From positions 248,001 to 312,000 of the forward strand of contig NHNV01000024.1 of assembly GCA_002785995.1 (NCBI GenBank): DNA of 64,000 bases. The letters are read 5' to 3'. A model generated the notes under the pieces. That model searched no databases and was not told the DNA's origin. It was given only the letters and a program-made list of their open reading frames with translations. The translations under genes and the position numbers were made by a program. Each line of letters starts with the position of its first letter. Position 1 is the stretch's first letter. Below, piece after piece: positions 11,342-21,742 of this stretch. This DNA is from Mycosphaerelloides madeirae (lineage: Eukaryota; Ascomycota; Dothideomycetes; Mycosphaerellales; Mycosphaerellaceae).

Positions 11342-12677
11342 TATCGACAGAGAATCGCCCAGACCAGATGGCTAGGCCGGATAGACAACACCGATTTGAT
11401 TGATCGTATCGCCTAGCACTAGCCGTTTCCAGAACTATTGCAGGGATTCGGGGTGAATGACTGGGATATGGGCTTTGCAGATGCCACCGCACACCGCATG
11501 TCATCGAAATGCACTCCTCACGAAAACTCCTCACTGGCCTCTACCCCGAACGAACGATACAAGAGTTGTAAAACTGCACCTCGGAATTCAATCGTCGGTT
11601 CCTGCAGCCTCCACGTCTCGGACCCGTCCCGCTTTGTCCATCGCACGGCCTTCGCACACGTCTTCACCACATGGAGTACCTCTCAAGATACCATCATCCT
11701 TTTCGAGTACATGAAGGTCTTTGTAAATCCGCCGATGCCGGACTCTCGAGCAATGAACCCACCACAGAGAAGACAAAGGTAAGCTCTTCCCACGTTGATC
11801 TAATATGGCTCCCGCATGACCCGCATGTACTAGTCAATCATTACCTAGACGATGTCATATTTCTCAGGCCTAACTTCTCTCGCCGCGCGAGACAACCCGC
11901 GCTCTAGGAGACCACCCACGCTTTGGTGGAACCACAGGTCTACATGCTAAGGCAGGAAGTCCTGCCGGGATCACTCGGCTGCATTTGGAATCGCATCTGG
12001 CAAAGAGGCGGCAAGGGTTTCACAGAGACAGAGCGTTCGATGATTTTATGTCGCTCATGTCACAGTTTCCCGCTGTTCGAACGACCTCGAAGCGACAGAC
12101 CATCAAGGTCATCGCACTACATCACAAGCGTCTCTGGAGCGCCGGATCACCACTGCCTAAAAATTTCCAGCAAACCATGACCTTGATGGCTATGAAACAA
12201 GATGTCTTGCATTAAGAAAGCACGACACCGACGCTGTCGACAACACATAAGAGTTTACCGCTTCCCGCCTCGTCCAAGCATCGAAAACAGTCCCGAAAAT
12301 CAACTTCGACCTTTCCAAGAACTCACTTCGGAACCCACAACTACATCGAGCAAGACGCTACTGCCGCTCTAACCGCTGAGGATTGACCGGCTGATGTCAC
12401 TCACGCGGGATTACCTGCTCGACACTTGACTCGTCGCTACGGTCTACACATCACGGTTCGCTGTCACGCCCACTCTGGCTGAGGTGACATGCGGGAGTAG
12501 TCTCGCCACAGAAAAGACTGCGCGGGTATTGGCCCTTGCACACAGACTGGATATTTAAGGGCAAACATCGTTTGAGGGTAGGTGAAGAGCTCACAAAGAA
12601 CCGTTCTGATCACTACTACTTTCCTTCTCGGATCCGTCGAACATCACCATTCCTTCACTATTTAAAGAAGAATCAAT
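11342..12677. other. Intergenic, nothing recognised
   Basis: About 1.3 kb. Short frames on both strands show no domain. A TATA-like GGATATTTAAGG near 12549-12560 lies about 120 bp upstream of the nicotianamine synthase start and may be its core promoter. Confidence 0.4.
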
Positions 12678-13743
12678 ATGGCCATTGAACAAGTTCACGC
12701 TCCGAACGGGACTCATCCTGTTGTCAACGGAAATGGCAAGGTCAACATGAGATATGCCTTTGATCTCCCCCGTCATGCGGAGAAGAGGGAGAGGATGGTG
12801 ATCGGTGTGCTGGCTCTCTTCGAGCGGATGCAGAGCCTGGAGAGCCTTGAGCCTACGGCGTCGAGTTCTCGGATCTTCAATCAGATGTTCGACTTGGTCA
12901 CGACGTCGAAAGCGACGAAGACCGAGACCGATCAGGTGGGTGAGCTACCATTCGTCATACAACAGAGGATACTGACCTTGGGAAAGATCTTGAGCGATCC
13001 AAGAATCGTTCACATCCTTCCTCAACTTTGGGCGACATGGGGATCGGCTGAGTACGCCCTGGAGAGAGACTTCGCTAGAAAGGTCGGCAGTGGAATGACT
13101 ACATCGGAGTGTAAGTATTTCATCCCGAGAAAATAATCATGAGTTGTTTTCTGATAGTCTATCAGCCGTCGAAATATACAACACCTTCCCATACCTCGAC
13201 CAATACCGACAACTCGCCCGCATGGAATCCAACACTCTCGACACCGCCATCGGCGAGCTCGAACTCCCACAAATCCGCAAGATGGCCTGTTTAGGCTCAG
13301 GACCAACACCCTTCACATCATTATGCTTCCGAGAACGCTACGGATCCAGCGTCGACTTCCTCAACATCGACCGCAACCCAGAGGCGATCCACTTTGGATC
13401 AAGCGTCGTCAGCTCGTGCGGCTTCACCAATATCACATTCCAACAAGCTGATGCCTCTTCGCTCTCTGCCCTGGAAGACTTCGACGTCGTACACTTTGCT
13501 GCCATGGTGGGCGATAGCGCCGAAGAGAAGACGGAGTTGCTGCTCAAGGTCGCGAGAGGGATGCGTCCGGGTGCGCTGATGCTTTTGCGGAGTACGGATG
13601 CGCTGAGGACGTTGCTGTACCCTCACTTCGATGCGGATGACGAGAAGGTGCTCCAGGTTGTGACGCCGGTTGTGGCTACGAGGTACTTTGGCAGCTCAAC
13701 GTCGCTGACTGCCATCGTCGTCAAGGTCGATAAGAGGGTTTGA
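12678..13743 (+). CDS. Nicotianamine synthase-like protein
   Basis: Exon 12678-13110, a 55 nt intron (13111-13165) and exon 13166-13743 give 336 aa, close to plant enzymes of about 320 aa. Using the later of two possible acceptors keeps the frame and yields SVEIYNTFPYLDQY. Family hallmarks are the IYNTFPYLDQYRQLARME segment (about residues 148-165), the SAM-binding loop ACLGSGPTPFTS (185-196), then FLNIDRNPEAI and a QADAS stretch. Nicotianamine synthase condenses aminocarboxypropyl units of S-adenosylmethionine into a metal chelator. Fungal homologues are known (for example in Neurospora) and can make nicotianamine-like products; use in zinc, iron or copper handling is inference. The gene stands alone, with no transporter or NRPS beside it. 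Confidence 0.87.
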
Positions 13744-14021
13744 TTCGAACAGGATCACACATTGAGCGGGTGAACATCATCGTCATTGCTTGGATTGCGT
13801 TTTGGCATTAGCATAGTCTTATGGGAGTATTCGGAGGATCAGAGGAAGATTTCGGCATATCAACTGCATTGTCGTACAGAAGCTTTCATCGAGGGCGCCA
13901 AAGGCTACAGCATTTTTTTGCTGCCATATGGCACAGAACCACAAGCTTCAGATTCAACACACCGTGGGGAGGATCCAAAGAGTCCATCTCCCTCTCAAGA
14001 AACGACGCCGGACCGTCTGCC

Positions 14022-14480
14022 ATGGCATCCATCGCCTACCCAGCTGAGCGACTCTTCGCAATTACAGAAATCCTGGAGCACATCCTCTTGGCTCTAGCCC
14101 GAGTCGCACTTCACCAGAATTACTACTACAACAAGCGGTTGGAGCCAATGCAACCACTTTCCGCAATACAAAGAGTCAATCGCAAGTACCGCGAAACCAC
14201 CATCGGCTCTCAAAGGATTCAGGATATTATTCTTCGAACACCAGAAACGCTGGCTTGCCCACTCTCTCCCTCCATCTTCTGGCTCATGTACGCCCAATTG
14301 AGAATTTTGGTTTCGAAGCAAGGCGCACCCAGCACTTCCACAACGTTTTGGGAAGCAAAAAGACAGAAAGAAGACGAAGAAATACTCCAAATCTTTGGAC
14401 TTTCTCTGAAAAATCACGACGCCACGAGGAGGAACGTGAATAGGTTTCGAGAGGCTGGAGGGAATAATTATGCTTCTTAG
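14022..14480 (+). CDS. Small F-box-like protein, copy 1
   Basis: A single-exon frame of 152 aa. The start at 14022 (MASIAYPAERLF) places the F-box-like helix ERLFAITEILEHILLALA close to the N-terminus, as usual in the family. The spacer RLEPMQPLSAIQRVNRKYRETTIGS follows, corresponding to the LLLAQRVNRTWR part of fungal F-box proteins. The frame is open upstream to 13821, but that extension has no family support. F-box proteins bring substrates to SCF ubiquitin ligases; the C-terminus here is short and no substrate domain is visible. A related gene follows immediately at 14833 on the same strand. Possible unseen terminal introns leave the C-terminus uncertain. Confidence 0.6.
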   Translation: MASIAYPAERLFAITEILEHILLALARVALHQNYYYNKRLEPMQPLSAIQRVNRKYRETTIGSQRIQDIILRTPETLACPLSPSIFWLMYAQLRILVSKQGAPSTSTTFWEAKRQKEDEEILQIFGLSLKNHDATRRNVNRFREAGGNNYAS

Positions 14481-14832
14481 AGAAAAGTGAAGATACGCTG
14501 CCTGGAGGAAAGTGTCAAGATATGCCTGGTTGATGTCGAGTTCCCTCTGAGAGAGTTCTTGGTGCAGTACGATGAGGATTTGAACGTTGATGGGGAAACG
14601 ACTTTGGGATAGTACTGTGATCGTTACTGTGAAGTTGTGGCGAGAAGTCGTAATGAGCATTTTGTGATTGCCGAGAAGAGTGGGACGATGCGGAGGCGGT
14701 CGAAGGAGTATAGATGATGGTACTGGGCTGGGCTGCACCTGCTTTCATGTGAAGATCGGCGTCTAGTGACGCTAGCGTGATACATGAAACGCCCTTTCCG
14801 CTTGACTGCAACTTCCTCTCTTCGTCATCATC

Positions 14833-15613
14833 ATGGCACACAACATGGAGGGCAACACTTCGTCAGGCGAAGGTGAGCACATCACAGCGCGCTGGCATCC
14901 ATGGCATAGCTAACTTTCAAGCAGTCATCGCCAACAGCTGCAGCGCCGTCGCGCGGACCTTCACTGTGCTCGAACTCCTCGAGATGATACTCCTCGAGCT
15001 CGCCAAATCAGTCTCCACTTCCTCCAGCGCACTTCCTGGCGATCGACTCGAGCCCATGCAAAGCCTTTCTGTCGCCCGGAGAGTTAACCGCACCTTCCGC
15101 AACGATCTCGCCAACTCCAAGAATATACAACACGCCGCCGCCATCTCGGCCTGGACGAATGTGCAATATGTGTACTCTGCAGTTGATTGGTTACTGATCG
15201 AGTAGCTTTTGATCGACAGTGGTATCGGCCAGATCGAAGACCAAAAGGGCTTTGAAGACTACTTCAAATTGCATTACGACCCCCACCGACAATGCCGTCA
15301 CTTGAAGTCGAGTGTCAGGGGCAGGGAGGAACACAAAGATCCTGTCTCAACATGGCGACAGGTGCAGGTGCGGCGCTTCGAAGACAACGCCTACCCTAAG
15401 CTGGACAACCAATCGAACGTAAACTTGGACGTTCATATCGTCGGGCCGTACCAATACCGCGCGAGCTACGAGTTTGGTCAACTTAAGACTCTTCTTGGTG
15501 GCCTCTTTGACGTGTTCCACGAGGTGACTTTTCGGTCTGCTGTTCAGCACGTAAAGGTGTACAAGGAGTATCGAATTGAACGAGACCGGAAGAAGGGGCA
15601 GAGAAGAACGTGA
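14833..15613 (+). CDS. Small F-box-like protein, copy 2
   Basis: A three-exon model (14833-14872, 14922-15171, 15220-15613) gives 227 aa. Intron 1 (49 nt) has a good tagctaac branch site. Intron 2 (48 nt) was chosen among nearby donors because it keeps the frame and removes a stop; a shorter 36 nt alternative exists. The F-box-like segment is TFTVLELLEMILLELAKS, followed by RLEPMQSLSVARRVNRTFRND, clearly paralogous to the neighbour at 14022 (RLEPMQPLSAIQRVNRKYRE). The C-terminal half is basic and not recognised. Tandem arrangement suggests local duplication followed by divergence of the C-terminal, substrate-facing part. Confidence 0.6.
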
Positions 15614-15872
15614 CCACAAGATTCTAGAGGCTTACTTGTTTTAAGTCTTTGCGTCATAAATGCGACAAAGCAACGAGACTGAGATCGAAGCTGAAGTTGG
15701 AGACGACCGCAGAAATGGTGGGGTCTAACAGATACCATTCAAACGACGACCTTCCACTGCGATCGAGCGCGTGAGATGGAACTATGGCAGGGCAGGCATG
15801 TATGGGCTGCCATGCTCGAGTTGACATCTCAGCACTACAGATTGATCTTCAAACCATTCGCACGTGCCCTCT

Positions 15873-16355
15873 TCAATCCTTCTCACTCATGCCATAGTCC
15901 TCCATAACCTTCGCGACCCTGACTCCCCTCTTCTCAGCCACCATTCCCATCAATCCCTGGCCAATGTCCTTGATCTCGTTGTAGCTGTGCAGGAGATGGA
16001 TATGCTCCTTGACCACAGCATTGGCCGTAGCCAGAGCTTGCGTCTGTTTCTGCTCATCGGACCAGTCTGCCGGCATGGCTAAACCTGACGGGAGCTTCGA
16101 ATCTGCCACGAGCGCTGATCGCTGAGCTTCAAGATCTGCCAGCCTGGCCTCGAGAGTCGCTTGTTTCTTGGCTAAGGTAGCGAGGCGTGGATTTGATGGT
16201 TTGTCTAGAATGGGTGCATCGTCGGAGCTGGGAGGGACTGTTCGGGGAGTGTCGTCTGGTTTGAGGTGTGGTGGTGAGCTCGAGAGGGCGAGGTCTGACG
16301 GCGGATCGGACGTGATCGCTGCGTGCTGCTGGTTTTGTGAGTCTTGTGAAGCCAT
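15873..16355 (-). CDS. swi5: DNA repair protein Swi5
   Basis: A single exon codes 160 aa. The N-terminal third is Ser/Pro-rich and disordered. From about residue 55 a coiled coil (LATLAKKQATLEARLADLEAQRSAL) leads to the C-terminal Swi5 signature HIHLLHSYNEIKDIGQGLMG followed by MVAEKRGVRVAKVMEDYGM. Swi5 (Sae3 in budding yeast) pairs with Sfr1/Mei5 and helps load and stabilise Rad51/Dmc1 filaments in recombination. Start at 16355 is the first ATG. The gene is head-to-head with cysteine synthase, 204 bp apart. Length and motif agree with filamentous-fungal orthologues. Confidence 0.85.
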   Translation of the reverse strand: MASQDSQNQQHAAITSDPPSDLALSSSPPHLKPDDTPRTVPPSSDDAPILDKPSNPRLATLAKKQATLEARLADLEAQRSALVADSKLPSGLAMPADWSDEQKQTQALATANAVVKEHIHLLHSYNEIKDIGQGLMGMVAEKRGVRVAKVMEDYGMSEKD

Positions 16356-16559
16356 TGCGCCGTTTGATGAGCGCGATCAATGTGCTCGTCTCTGTTTTGA
16401 CGATGTTGATGGAGACGTGTTGATGGAGACGCGTTGAAAGTGAGGTGAATGACGTTCCGATCCCGGCCGAGAGGAGAAGCTCCCACGACGCACGTCTTCT
16501 GCAGTCGATGACAAGCTCTGCTGCTGTTGTCGCATTGTTGCTTTCGACCTTCGTGCATC
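16356..16559. promoter_or_regulatory. Short bidirectional promoter
   Basis: Only 204 bp separate the ATG of the Swi5-like gene (minus) from the ATG of the mitochondrial cysteine synthase (plus), so both promoters must overlap here. No TATA box or defined factor site was recognised. Confidence 0.5.
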
Positions 16560-17778
16560 ATGTTCGCCAGGATAGCTCTGCGGGCAGCATCAAAGCCATC
16601 GTCCATCGCATCAATACGAGCCGCATCGACCTTCAAATCCCCTGCAATCGACGCCATGAATCCCCGCAGCGTGCACATCTCCAGTGCCCAGGGCATTGCG
16701 GAGAGTGGCCTTGTCTCTGGTAAGTCTGAGGGAGCACAGATAGCGTTGTGCAAAGCTCATTTTATTGACAAGACATCTAGCGATTGGTAACACTCCACTC
16801 ATCAAGCTTCAAAAGCTGTCGAAGGAGACCGGTTGCGAAATTCTGGGCAAGGCCGAGTTCCAGAACCCTGGAGGATCCGTGAAAGACAGAGCCGCGCTAT
16901 ATGTCGTCAAGGATGCGGAAGAGAAAGGGATCCTGAAACCAGGCGGTACAGTTGTGGAGGGTACAGCAGGAAACACTGGCATTGGCTTGGCGCATGTGTG
17001 CAGGAGTAAAGGATACAAGCTGGTCATCTACATGCCCAATACTCAGTCACAGGGCAAGATTGATCTTCTGAGACTACTCGGAGCTGAGGTCTACCCTGTG
17101 CCAGCCGTGGCATTCGACGACCCGGAAAACTACAACCATCAAGCAAAGAGACATGCCGAGAGACTGGACAATGCTGTTTGGACGAACCAGTTCGACAATA
17201 TCGCCAACCGGCAAGCACATATCGAAACTACCGGACCCGAGATCTGGGCGCAGACTGGAGGCAAGCTTGATGCTTTCACCTGTGCTTCGGGAACGGCAGG
17301 TACGATTGCTGGTTGCACGCGCTACCTCAAGACAATTTCGGAAGGCAGGGTTAAGTGCTACATCGCCGATCCTCCCGGTTCAGTCCTCTACACATACGTT
17401 TCCAGTGGAGGCAAGCTGGTCGACCGAACCGGATCTTCCATCACCGAAGGCATTGGCCAGGGCCGAGTAACAGACAATCTCAAACCCGACATCGACCTTC
17501 TGGACGGTGCCTTACATATCGCCGACGAGAAGAGCATCGAGATGGTATATCGATGCTTAGATGAGGAAGGTCTCTATCTCGGCGCAAGCTCATGCTTGAA
17601 CGTAGCGGCTGCGAGAGATCTTGCAGTACAGCTGGGACCCGGCAACACGATCGTCACCATTCTCTGCGACGGCGCATATCGATACGCCGACCGCCTATTC
17701 TCGAAGAAGTGGCTGGAGAGCAAGAACATGCTCGGCGCCGTACCAGAGCATTTGCATAAATACATCGTGCTGGAATAG
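16560..17778 (+). CDS. Mitochondrial cysteine synthase-like PLP enzyme (CYS12/Mcy1 type)
   Basis: Exons 16560-16719 and 16781-17778 with a 61 nt intron give 385 aa. The first about 25 residues (MFARIALRAASKPSSIASIRAA) look like a mitochondrial presequence. The fold type II PLP features are IGNTPLIKL, the Schiff-base Lys88 in NPGGSVKDRAA, and the phosphate-binding loop GTAGNTGIG. The loop reads EGTAGNTGIG rather than the EPTSGNTGIG of classical O-acetylserine sulfhydrylases, which is the pattern of the second fungal cysteine synthase (yeast Mcy1/YGR012W). The expected reaction is O-acetylserine plus sulfide to cysteine, though some members of this branch may act differently. No key residue is missing. 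It shares a short promoter with the Swi5 gene. Confidence 0.87.
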
Positions 17779-18105
17779 ATCTGAAGACAAGTATTACATT
17801 CTCGAAGTATCATTGCTAATTCCAACGCCATACCGACGGGAGCCTCTCGCACGGCGGAATCAAAGTAACACCATCTTGAGAGCTCTCCTTCGAAGACGAG
17901 ACGCTGGTAGCTATTAGTCGCATGGTCTATCTTAACACCATCGGAGGGACTGGTAGGAAGACTTGCTGACCGAATAAACTTTTCAATGTCCAATGCTATG
18001 GACAATCCAACCCAACAAGGTCCACTCACAGCAAGCCCTAACAAGTGCGATATCAGAGCTCCTGTTCGCTTTCCACGCAGTCCTTAGCATTCTCCCCAAC
18101 GCGGC

Positions 18106-19055
18106 CTACAGGAATGCCGTCTTCGTTTCGACAACCTCATGCTCAATACTGTCTTGAACAGCATTCTCCGCAGCACCGTTCTGGCTCTCCATCGGCGTAT
18201 CGATCCGATCAACATTTGCCATCGCTGCATCTTCCTGAACGGCATCCGCGGCAACACGGTTCTGGCCATACATCGCCGTCTCCTTGTGATCAACATCCTC
18301 CATTGCCGCCTCTTGCTGAACGCCCTTCGCCGCAACTCCATTTTGAAGCACCTGTGTGGGAGCACCGTAATGGAAAAGACCAACCATAGTATCGTTCTGT
18401 TCAGGGGCATCATGTTGAACGACCCCGTGATCACTCCATCCCTTGCTCCGATTGATATCCAGCACGCGGTTGATCATGTTCCTGGTGGAAGTGCTGACGC
18501 CGCCGATCGAGTTCCAGTCTTCCTTATCGTGAACGCTCCGCTGTCGATCGACGATCTCCCGCAAGAGTCTGTCCGCCTTCTTCAGAGCCAGCACCTGCAT
18601 TGAAAAATTCAAGTCAGCAAAGCGCATCTCACTAGCGGGCTGAAGCATTGACTCACCATTAAATTCTTCGCGTCAAAGGGGTTGACGACCTGGTAGTCTC
18701 GCATCATTGTCTCCGTCGGGACCTCATACTGATCTCGAAACTTGCTGGCGAAGTCCTGGTTGAATACACGCAAAACATTTTGCGCATGGCGGCTGTCGTC
18801 CAGGAGCATGCTGAGATCGCGAAGTTCGATAAAGCGGGGATGGACGTTGCTGAGTACTGTGACAATGCCGTGATACGGGCTTTCGAAGGCATGACACCAT
18901 TCGCGAAGATCATCGTCCGAGCCGATGGCGGTGAAGTAGGGCAGGCCAGCGCGGTCGTACGTCGCAGGGCGGGGTGGGTCGCAGTGACGGTGGCGGTGGC
19001 TGTGGTAGTCGTCCATCACTGCTTGGTGTTCACGGGGGTGACGGGAGATGTCCAT
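18106..19055 (-). CDS. Unknown protein with 27-residue C-terminal repeats
   Basis: Exons 19055-18657 and 18594-18106, with a 62 nt intron (gtgagt..gctgac..cag), give 295 aa. The N-terminus is His/Arg-rich (DDYHSHRHRHCDPPRP). A middle segment (about 40-135) is helical and charged, with FTAIGSDDDLREWCHAFESPYHG. A Lys/Arg-rich helix (VLALKKADRLLREIVDRQ) follows. The C-terminus carries imperfect 27-residue repeats, VLQNGVAAKGVQQEAAMEDVD then QNRVAADAVQEDAAMANVD then QNGAAENAVQDS, encoded by an 81 bp minisatellite. No family is recognised. It converges on the cysteine synthase gene and is divergent from the candidate at 19328. Confidence 0.6.
18159..18353. repeat. 81 bp coding minisatellite, about 2.4 copies
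   Basis: Two full units (18159-18239 and 18240-18320) are each exactly 81 bp and share stretches such as TTCTGGC, ATCAACAT and TGCTGAA-type ends. A partial third unit runs to about 18353. The 81 bp length is a multiple of three, so copy-number change keeps the reading frame of the host gene. Confidence 0.8.
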
Positions 19056-19327
19056 TGTTGTGGTTTGCGGGGGGTCTTGAAGGGAGAGAGTGGGAATGAG
19101 AGGCGTCTTGGAGAGAAGCTTGGAGGGTCTTGCAGAAAGCACGGACCATTCACATGCAAACGCCGGTAGCTTGCAAACGCACACTCACTCGAAAACATTG
19201 TCAACCCGCATCAAGAACCGCACAGTCACAAAGATCACTCAGCATCCACCTCAACGAAAGAATGCCCGCACGACCGAGTAGCCTTCTTATCCTACTCGTC
19301 CGCCAAAACACACCATACACCGCAGAC

Positions 19328-19958
19328 ATGCCGATCGCAGAGCAGCAGACCTCGACGGAATCAGCAACGTCAGCCTCAACATGGCCACCGGTTTCTTGTC
19401 CGCGTTCGCGCTTCTATCGTACTCCGCCGCCGGGTCTTAGGGAGCGCTGCAAAACATTCTTCCTTGAAAAGTTCAAGAAGCTCCGCCTCCGAGGCTCGTC
19501 GGGTGAGATGAGAGCTTGAAGTGAAACGGCAAAGGTATATTCCATTTCTACAAACAGCAGATCTAGATACGACTTCTGACAAACTGCAGACCGAGATGCT
19601 TACTCTCGCCACGTCCAGCGTCGGATCAGAAATAATTCAACACATCCTTTCGACCTCCCGTGGCAGGCTACATACAAGACGACGGAAAAAAATTCCCCAC
19701 AGCTTCACTCATATCACTCCCTCCAACTTCCTCTACAAACTCCGACATCTCCTCGACAAAGGCTTCCCACAAATCTCAATCTCCCCAGCCAACACCTCCT
19801 CAAGAAACTCTCCCACAGCTTTCAGAGCTCTCCCAATTCGTCACCTAGCTGTATGCACGTCGTCAACATTATCTTCCTGCCTGTATAAAGACTCTCTGTG
19901 GCGTCTTGTGCGATTGACTGGACTGCCTTGGAAATGTGCGAAGGTATTGATGAGGTAA
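19328..19958 (+). CDS. Candidate small unknown gene
   Basis: A two-exon model uses ATG at 19328 (MPIAEQQTSTES), donor at 19503 (GTGAGA) and acceptor at 19557, a 55 nt intron that keeps the frame. The product is about 192 aa: a Ser/Pro N-terminus, a basic helix LRERCKTFFLEKFKKLRLRG, then DKLQTEMLTLATSSVGSEIIQHIL and a Ser-rich tail. No domain is recognised. The last part overlaps the 3' end of the minus-strand frame ending at 19841, so one of the two models is likely wrong at its end. Support is splice-site quality and plausible composition only. Confidence 0.3.
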
Positions 19959-20908
19959 AATTGTTGGAGATCGTCGATTGCTTTGAGGGTTTCGCTCTCG
20001 ATGGCATCGAATTTGGTGATGGGGTAACTATTGAGAGCTGAGGCGAGTTTGTTGTACTGGTTGATCAGTCTTGGGATCCAGCGGCGAGCGGGGATTTTGG
20101 GGGGTGAATTGTGGCAGGTAAGGGACGGTGGGTCGATGCGGTTGATGGTGGTCATTTTCGATGTTGCCATTTGGCGTATGCTGTTGGTTGGTGTGTGGTA
20201 GGTGGAGAATGGTGATGATTTGTTCTGACTTTCCGTTGAGAGGAAGTCGACGACTGGTGAAGTGGTGAGGGAGTAGAGCGAGATCTGCATAACATGATTG
20301 TTGTGCTGCAAAGAGCCCTTTAAAAGATGGAAAGTAGTTGATGTCTCTTCCAGCTTCCACCCTCGCCTCTCAGGCGCATTAGCCTTTTCCCTCGCCTCAA
20401 GCGAAGCACACTCCACCGTCACTTCCCTCTTCTCCACGTCCAACTCTACACATGTCCCCTGCACAAACGTCCAGGGTGAATTCCTGAGTCTTCGAAAACC
20501 CGGCTCAACAGGAACGAAAATCTCAAGACCGAAAGGTTTAACGATTGCTCGCGGGACAGCAATGTTCCAGTAGAGACGAGTGCTGGGGGAGACGATAATA
20601 AGTCGATAATTAGAACTTTGAGGCAGAAAGTCGAGAGTATGGTCGAGGAAGTAGTGAGCGCAGGCTAGACCTGCGTACGAGGCACCTAAGATGACGATGT
20701 TGAGGGATTCGGGGGCGCGGCCTGTAGGAGGGGAGAGGAGATCGCGGAAGGTCGAGGCGGGGAAGGCGATGTGGAGAGGGGTGGAGGGTGGTAGGGGAGA
20801 AGACGATGGCATCGATGTTGGAAGGGTCTCGGGTGTGTCGGGGTCGAGTTTGCTGGTGGAGAGGGGATTTTCGGAGTCTGAGGGTGTTTTGCGTGTAGTT
20901 TTTGCCAT
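19841..20908 (-). pseudogene. Truncated AMID-like FAD oxidoreductase joined to an unrelated C-terminus
   Basis: The frame of 355 codons starts at 20908 (MAKTTRKTPSDS). Residues 69-90 form the FAD-binding Rossmann motif LNIVILGASYAGLACAHYFL. The sequence then follows AMID/FSP1-like fungal oxidoreductases (YRLIIVSPSTRLYWNIAVPRA, then FGLEIFVPVEPGF and FVQGTCVELDVEKREVTVEC). After about residue 190 (genomic about 20330) all similarity stops. The second Rossmann (GGGPAGVE type) and the C-terminal domain are absent here and not seen nearby. The remaining 160 codons are low complexity, then contain RWIPRLINQYNKLASALNS, which resembles part of the gene at 25153. A working enzyme is very unlikely. 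A deletion or fusion is the simplest reading; a missed distant exon is the alternative. Confidence 0.6.
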
Positions 20909-21232
20909 GGTGAGGATCGAATGTCTGTTACCTCGTGAGTAGTACAGATGCGGATAGCAGCTTGGACAAAGCGCATTATCAGGAACCCACTTGCATGAAG
21001 CATAGCCTAAAGAATGCGGGAGCTCGTGCGTACATTCCATTGTTCGCCGGGTAGAAACCCGAAAATTCATGTTCCCATAGTATGATTACGCCTTTGCTTG
21101 TTGAAGCATACCAGAAGTCGCTCGCTCGCTGTATACCGTAGCAACGACCCTAATCCCATCCCAAATAGTAATGCAGGCATGGATAGACAGACCGATCTGC
21201 CATAATTATATTTAACCCGCTGAACCAGAACC

Positions 21233-21248
21233 CGTGAGAATTCTCACG
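21233..21248. other. Perfect 16 bp palindrome
   Basis: CGTGAGAATTCTCACG reads the same on both strands. It lies in the upstream region of the AMID-like frame (start 20908), about 325 bp from it, and about 120 bp past the stop of the small gene at 21371. It could be a dimeric factor site; no known factor is assigned. Confidence 0.4.
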
Positions 21249-21370
21249 CTCGACTTTTCCCGCCCAGATGATGGTACGCCGTAAGCTCCATGCTAAATAA
21301 CACAAGGCCGAATATTCGTATACTCATCAACGTCGTGATCAAATCGCATCCACGCAGATTGTACCACTCG

Positions 21371-21742
21371 TTACCAAGCTCGGAAAGCTTGAATGTCGGC
21401 GTCTTTCTTCTTCTCAGCAGCCATCATGGCCTCGACCTCTGCTTGGGTGATGATCTTGCTTGGGGTGAGGACAGGCGTGGAGGCACCGCTGCTGCATGCG
21501 CTCTTGTCGGACCGGCCGGAGGGAGAGTTGGCACGCACGAAGCCGTTGAAGATGTTGCCGAGAACGCTGCTAGAGCCTGGTCGCGAGAGTGGCGGCCGTT
21601 GGAGGAACTGAGCTGACGGTCGCTGTGAGGACGACGATGACGCGGATGTGGGTTGTGGTTGTTGGATGGTGGGCTTCTTGTCTTTCTCTTGTGCGTTGCG
21701 GTCCTCGTAGTAGGAGGGATGGAGAGAGTCGACTGGGAACAT
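21371..21742 (-). CDS. Small Ser-rich unknown protein, 123 aa
   Basis: The frame opens at 21892, but the ATG at 21742 (MFPVDSLHPSYYEDRN) has better context and begins where the composition becomes protein-like. The product is disordered and Ser/Pro-rich, with a conserved-looking core LGNIFNGFVRANSPSGRSDK and an acidic/basic C-terminal helix KIITQAEVEAMMAAEKKKDADIQAFRAW. No family is recognised. It may be a small cytosolic regulatory or stress protein, but nothing in the sequence proves this. Confidence 0.45.
   Translation of the reverse strand: MFPVDSLHPSYYEDRNAQEKDKKPTIQQPQPTSASSSSSQRPSAQFLQRPPLSRPGSSSVLGNIFNGFVRANSPSGRSDKSACSSGASTPVLTPSKIITQAEVEAMMAAEKKKDADIQAFRAW

Noticed and set aside
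11342..12677. A coding gene before nicotianamine synthase
   Set aside because: Open frames of 73-114 codons exist, but none has a domain, splice structure or sensible start.
14094..14738. Minus-strand 214-codon frame opposite F-box-like copy 1
   Set aside because: It lies antisense over a frame with recognisable F-box-like similarity and has no family match itself.
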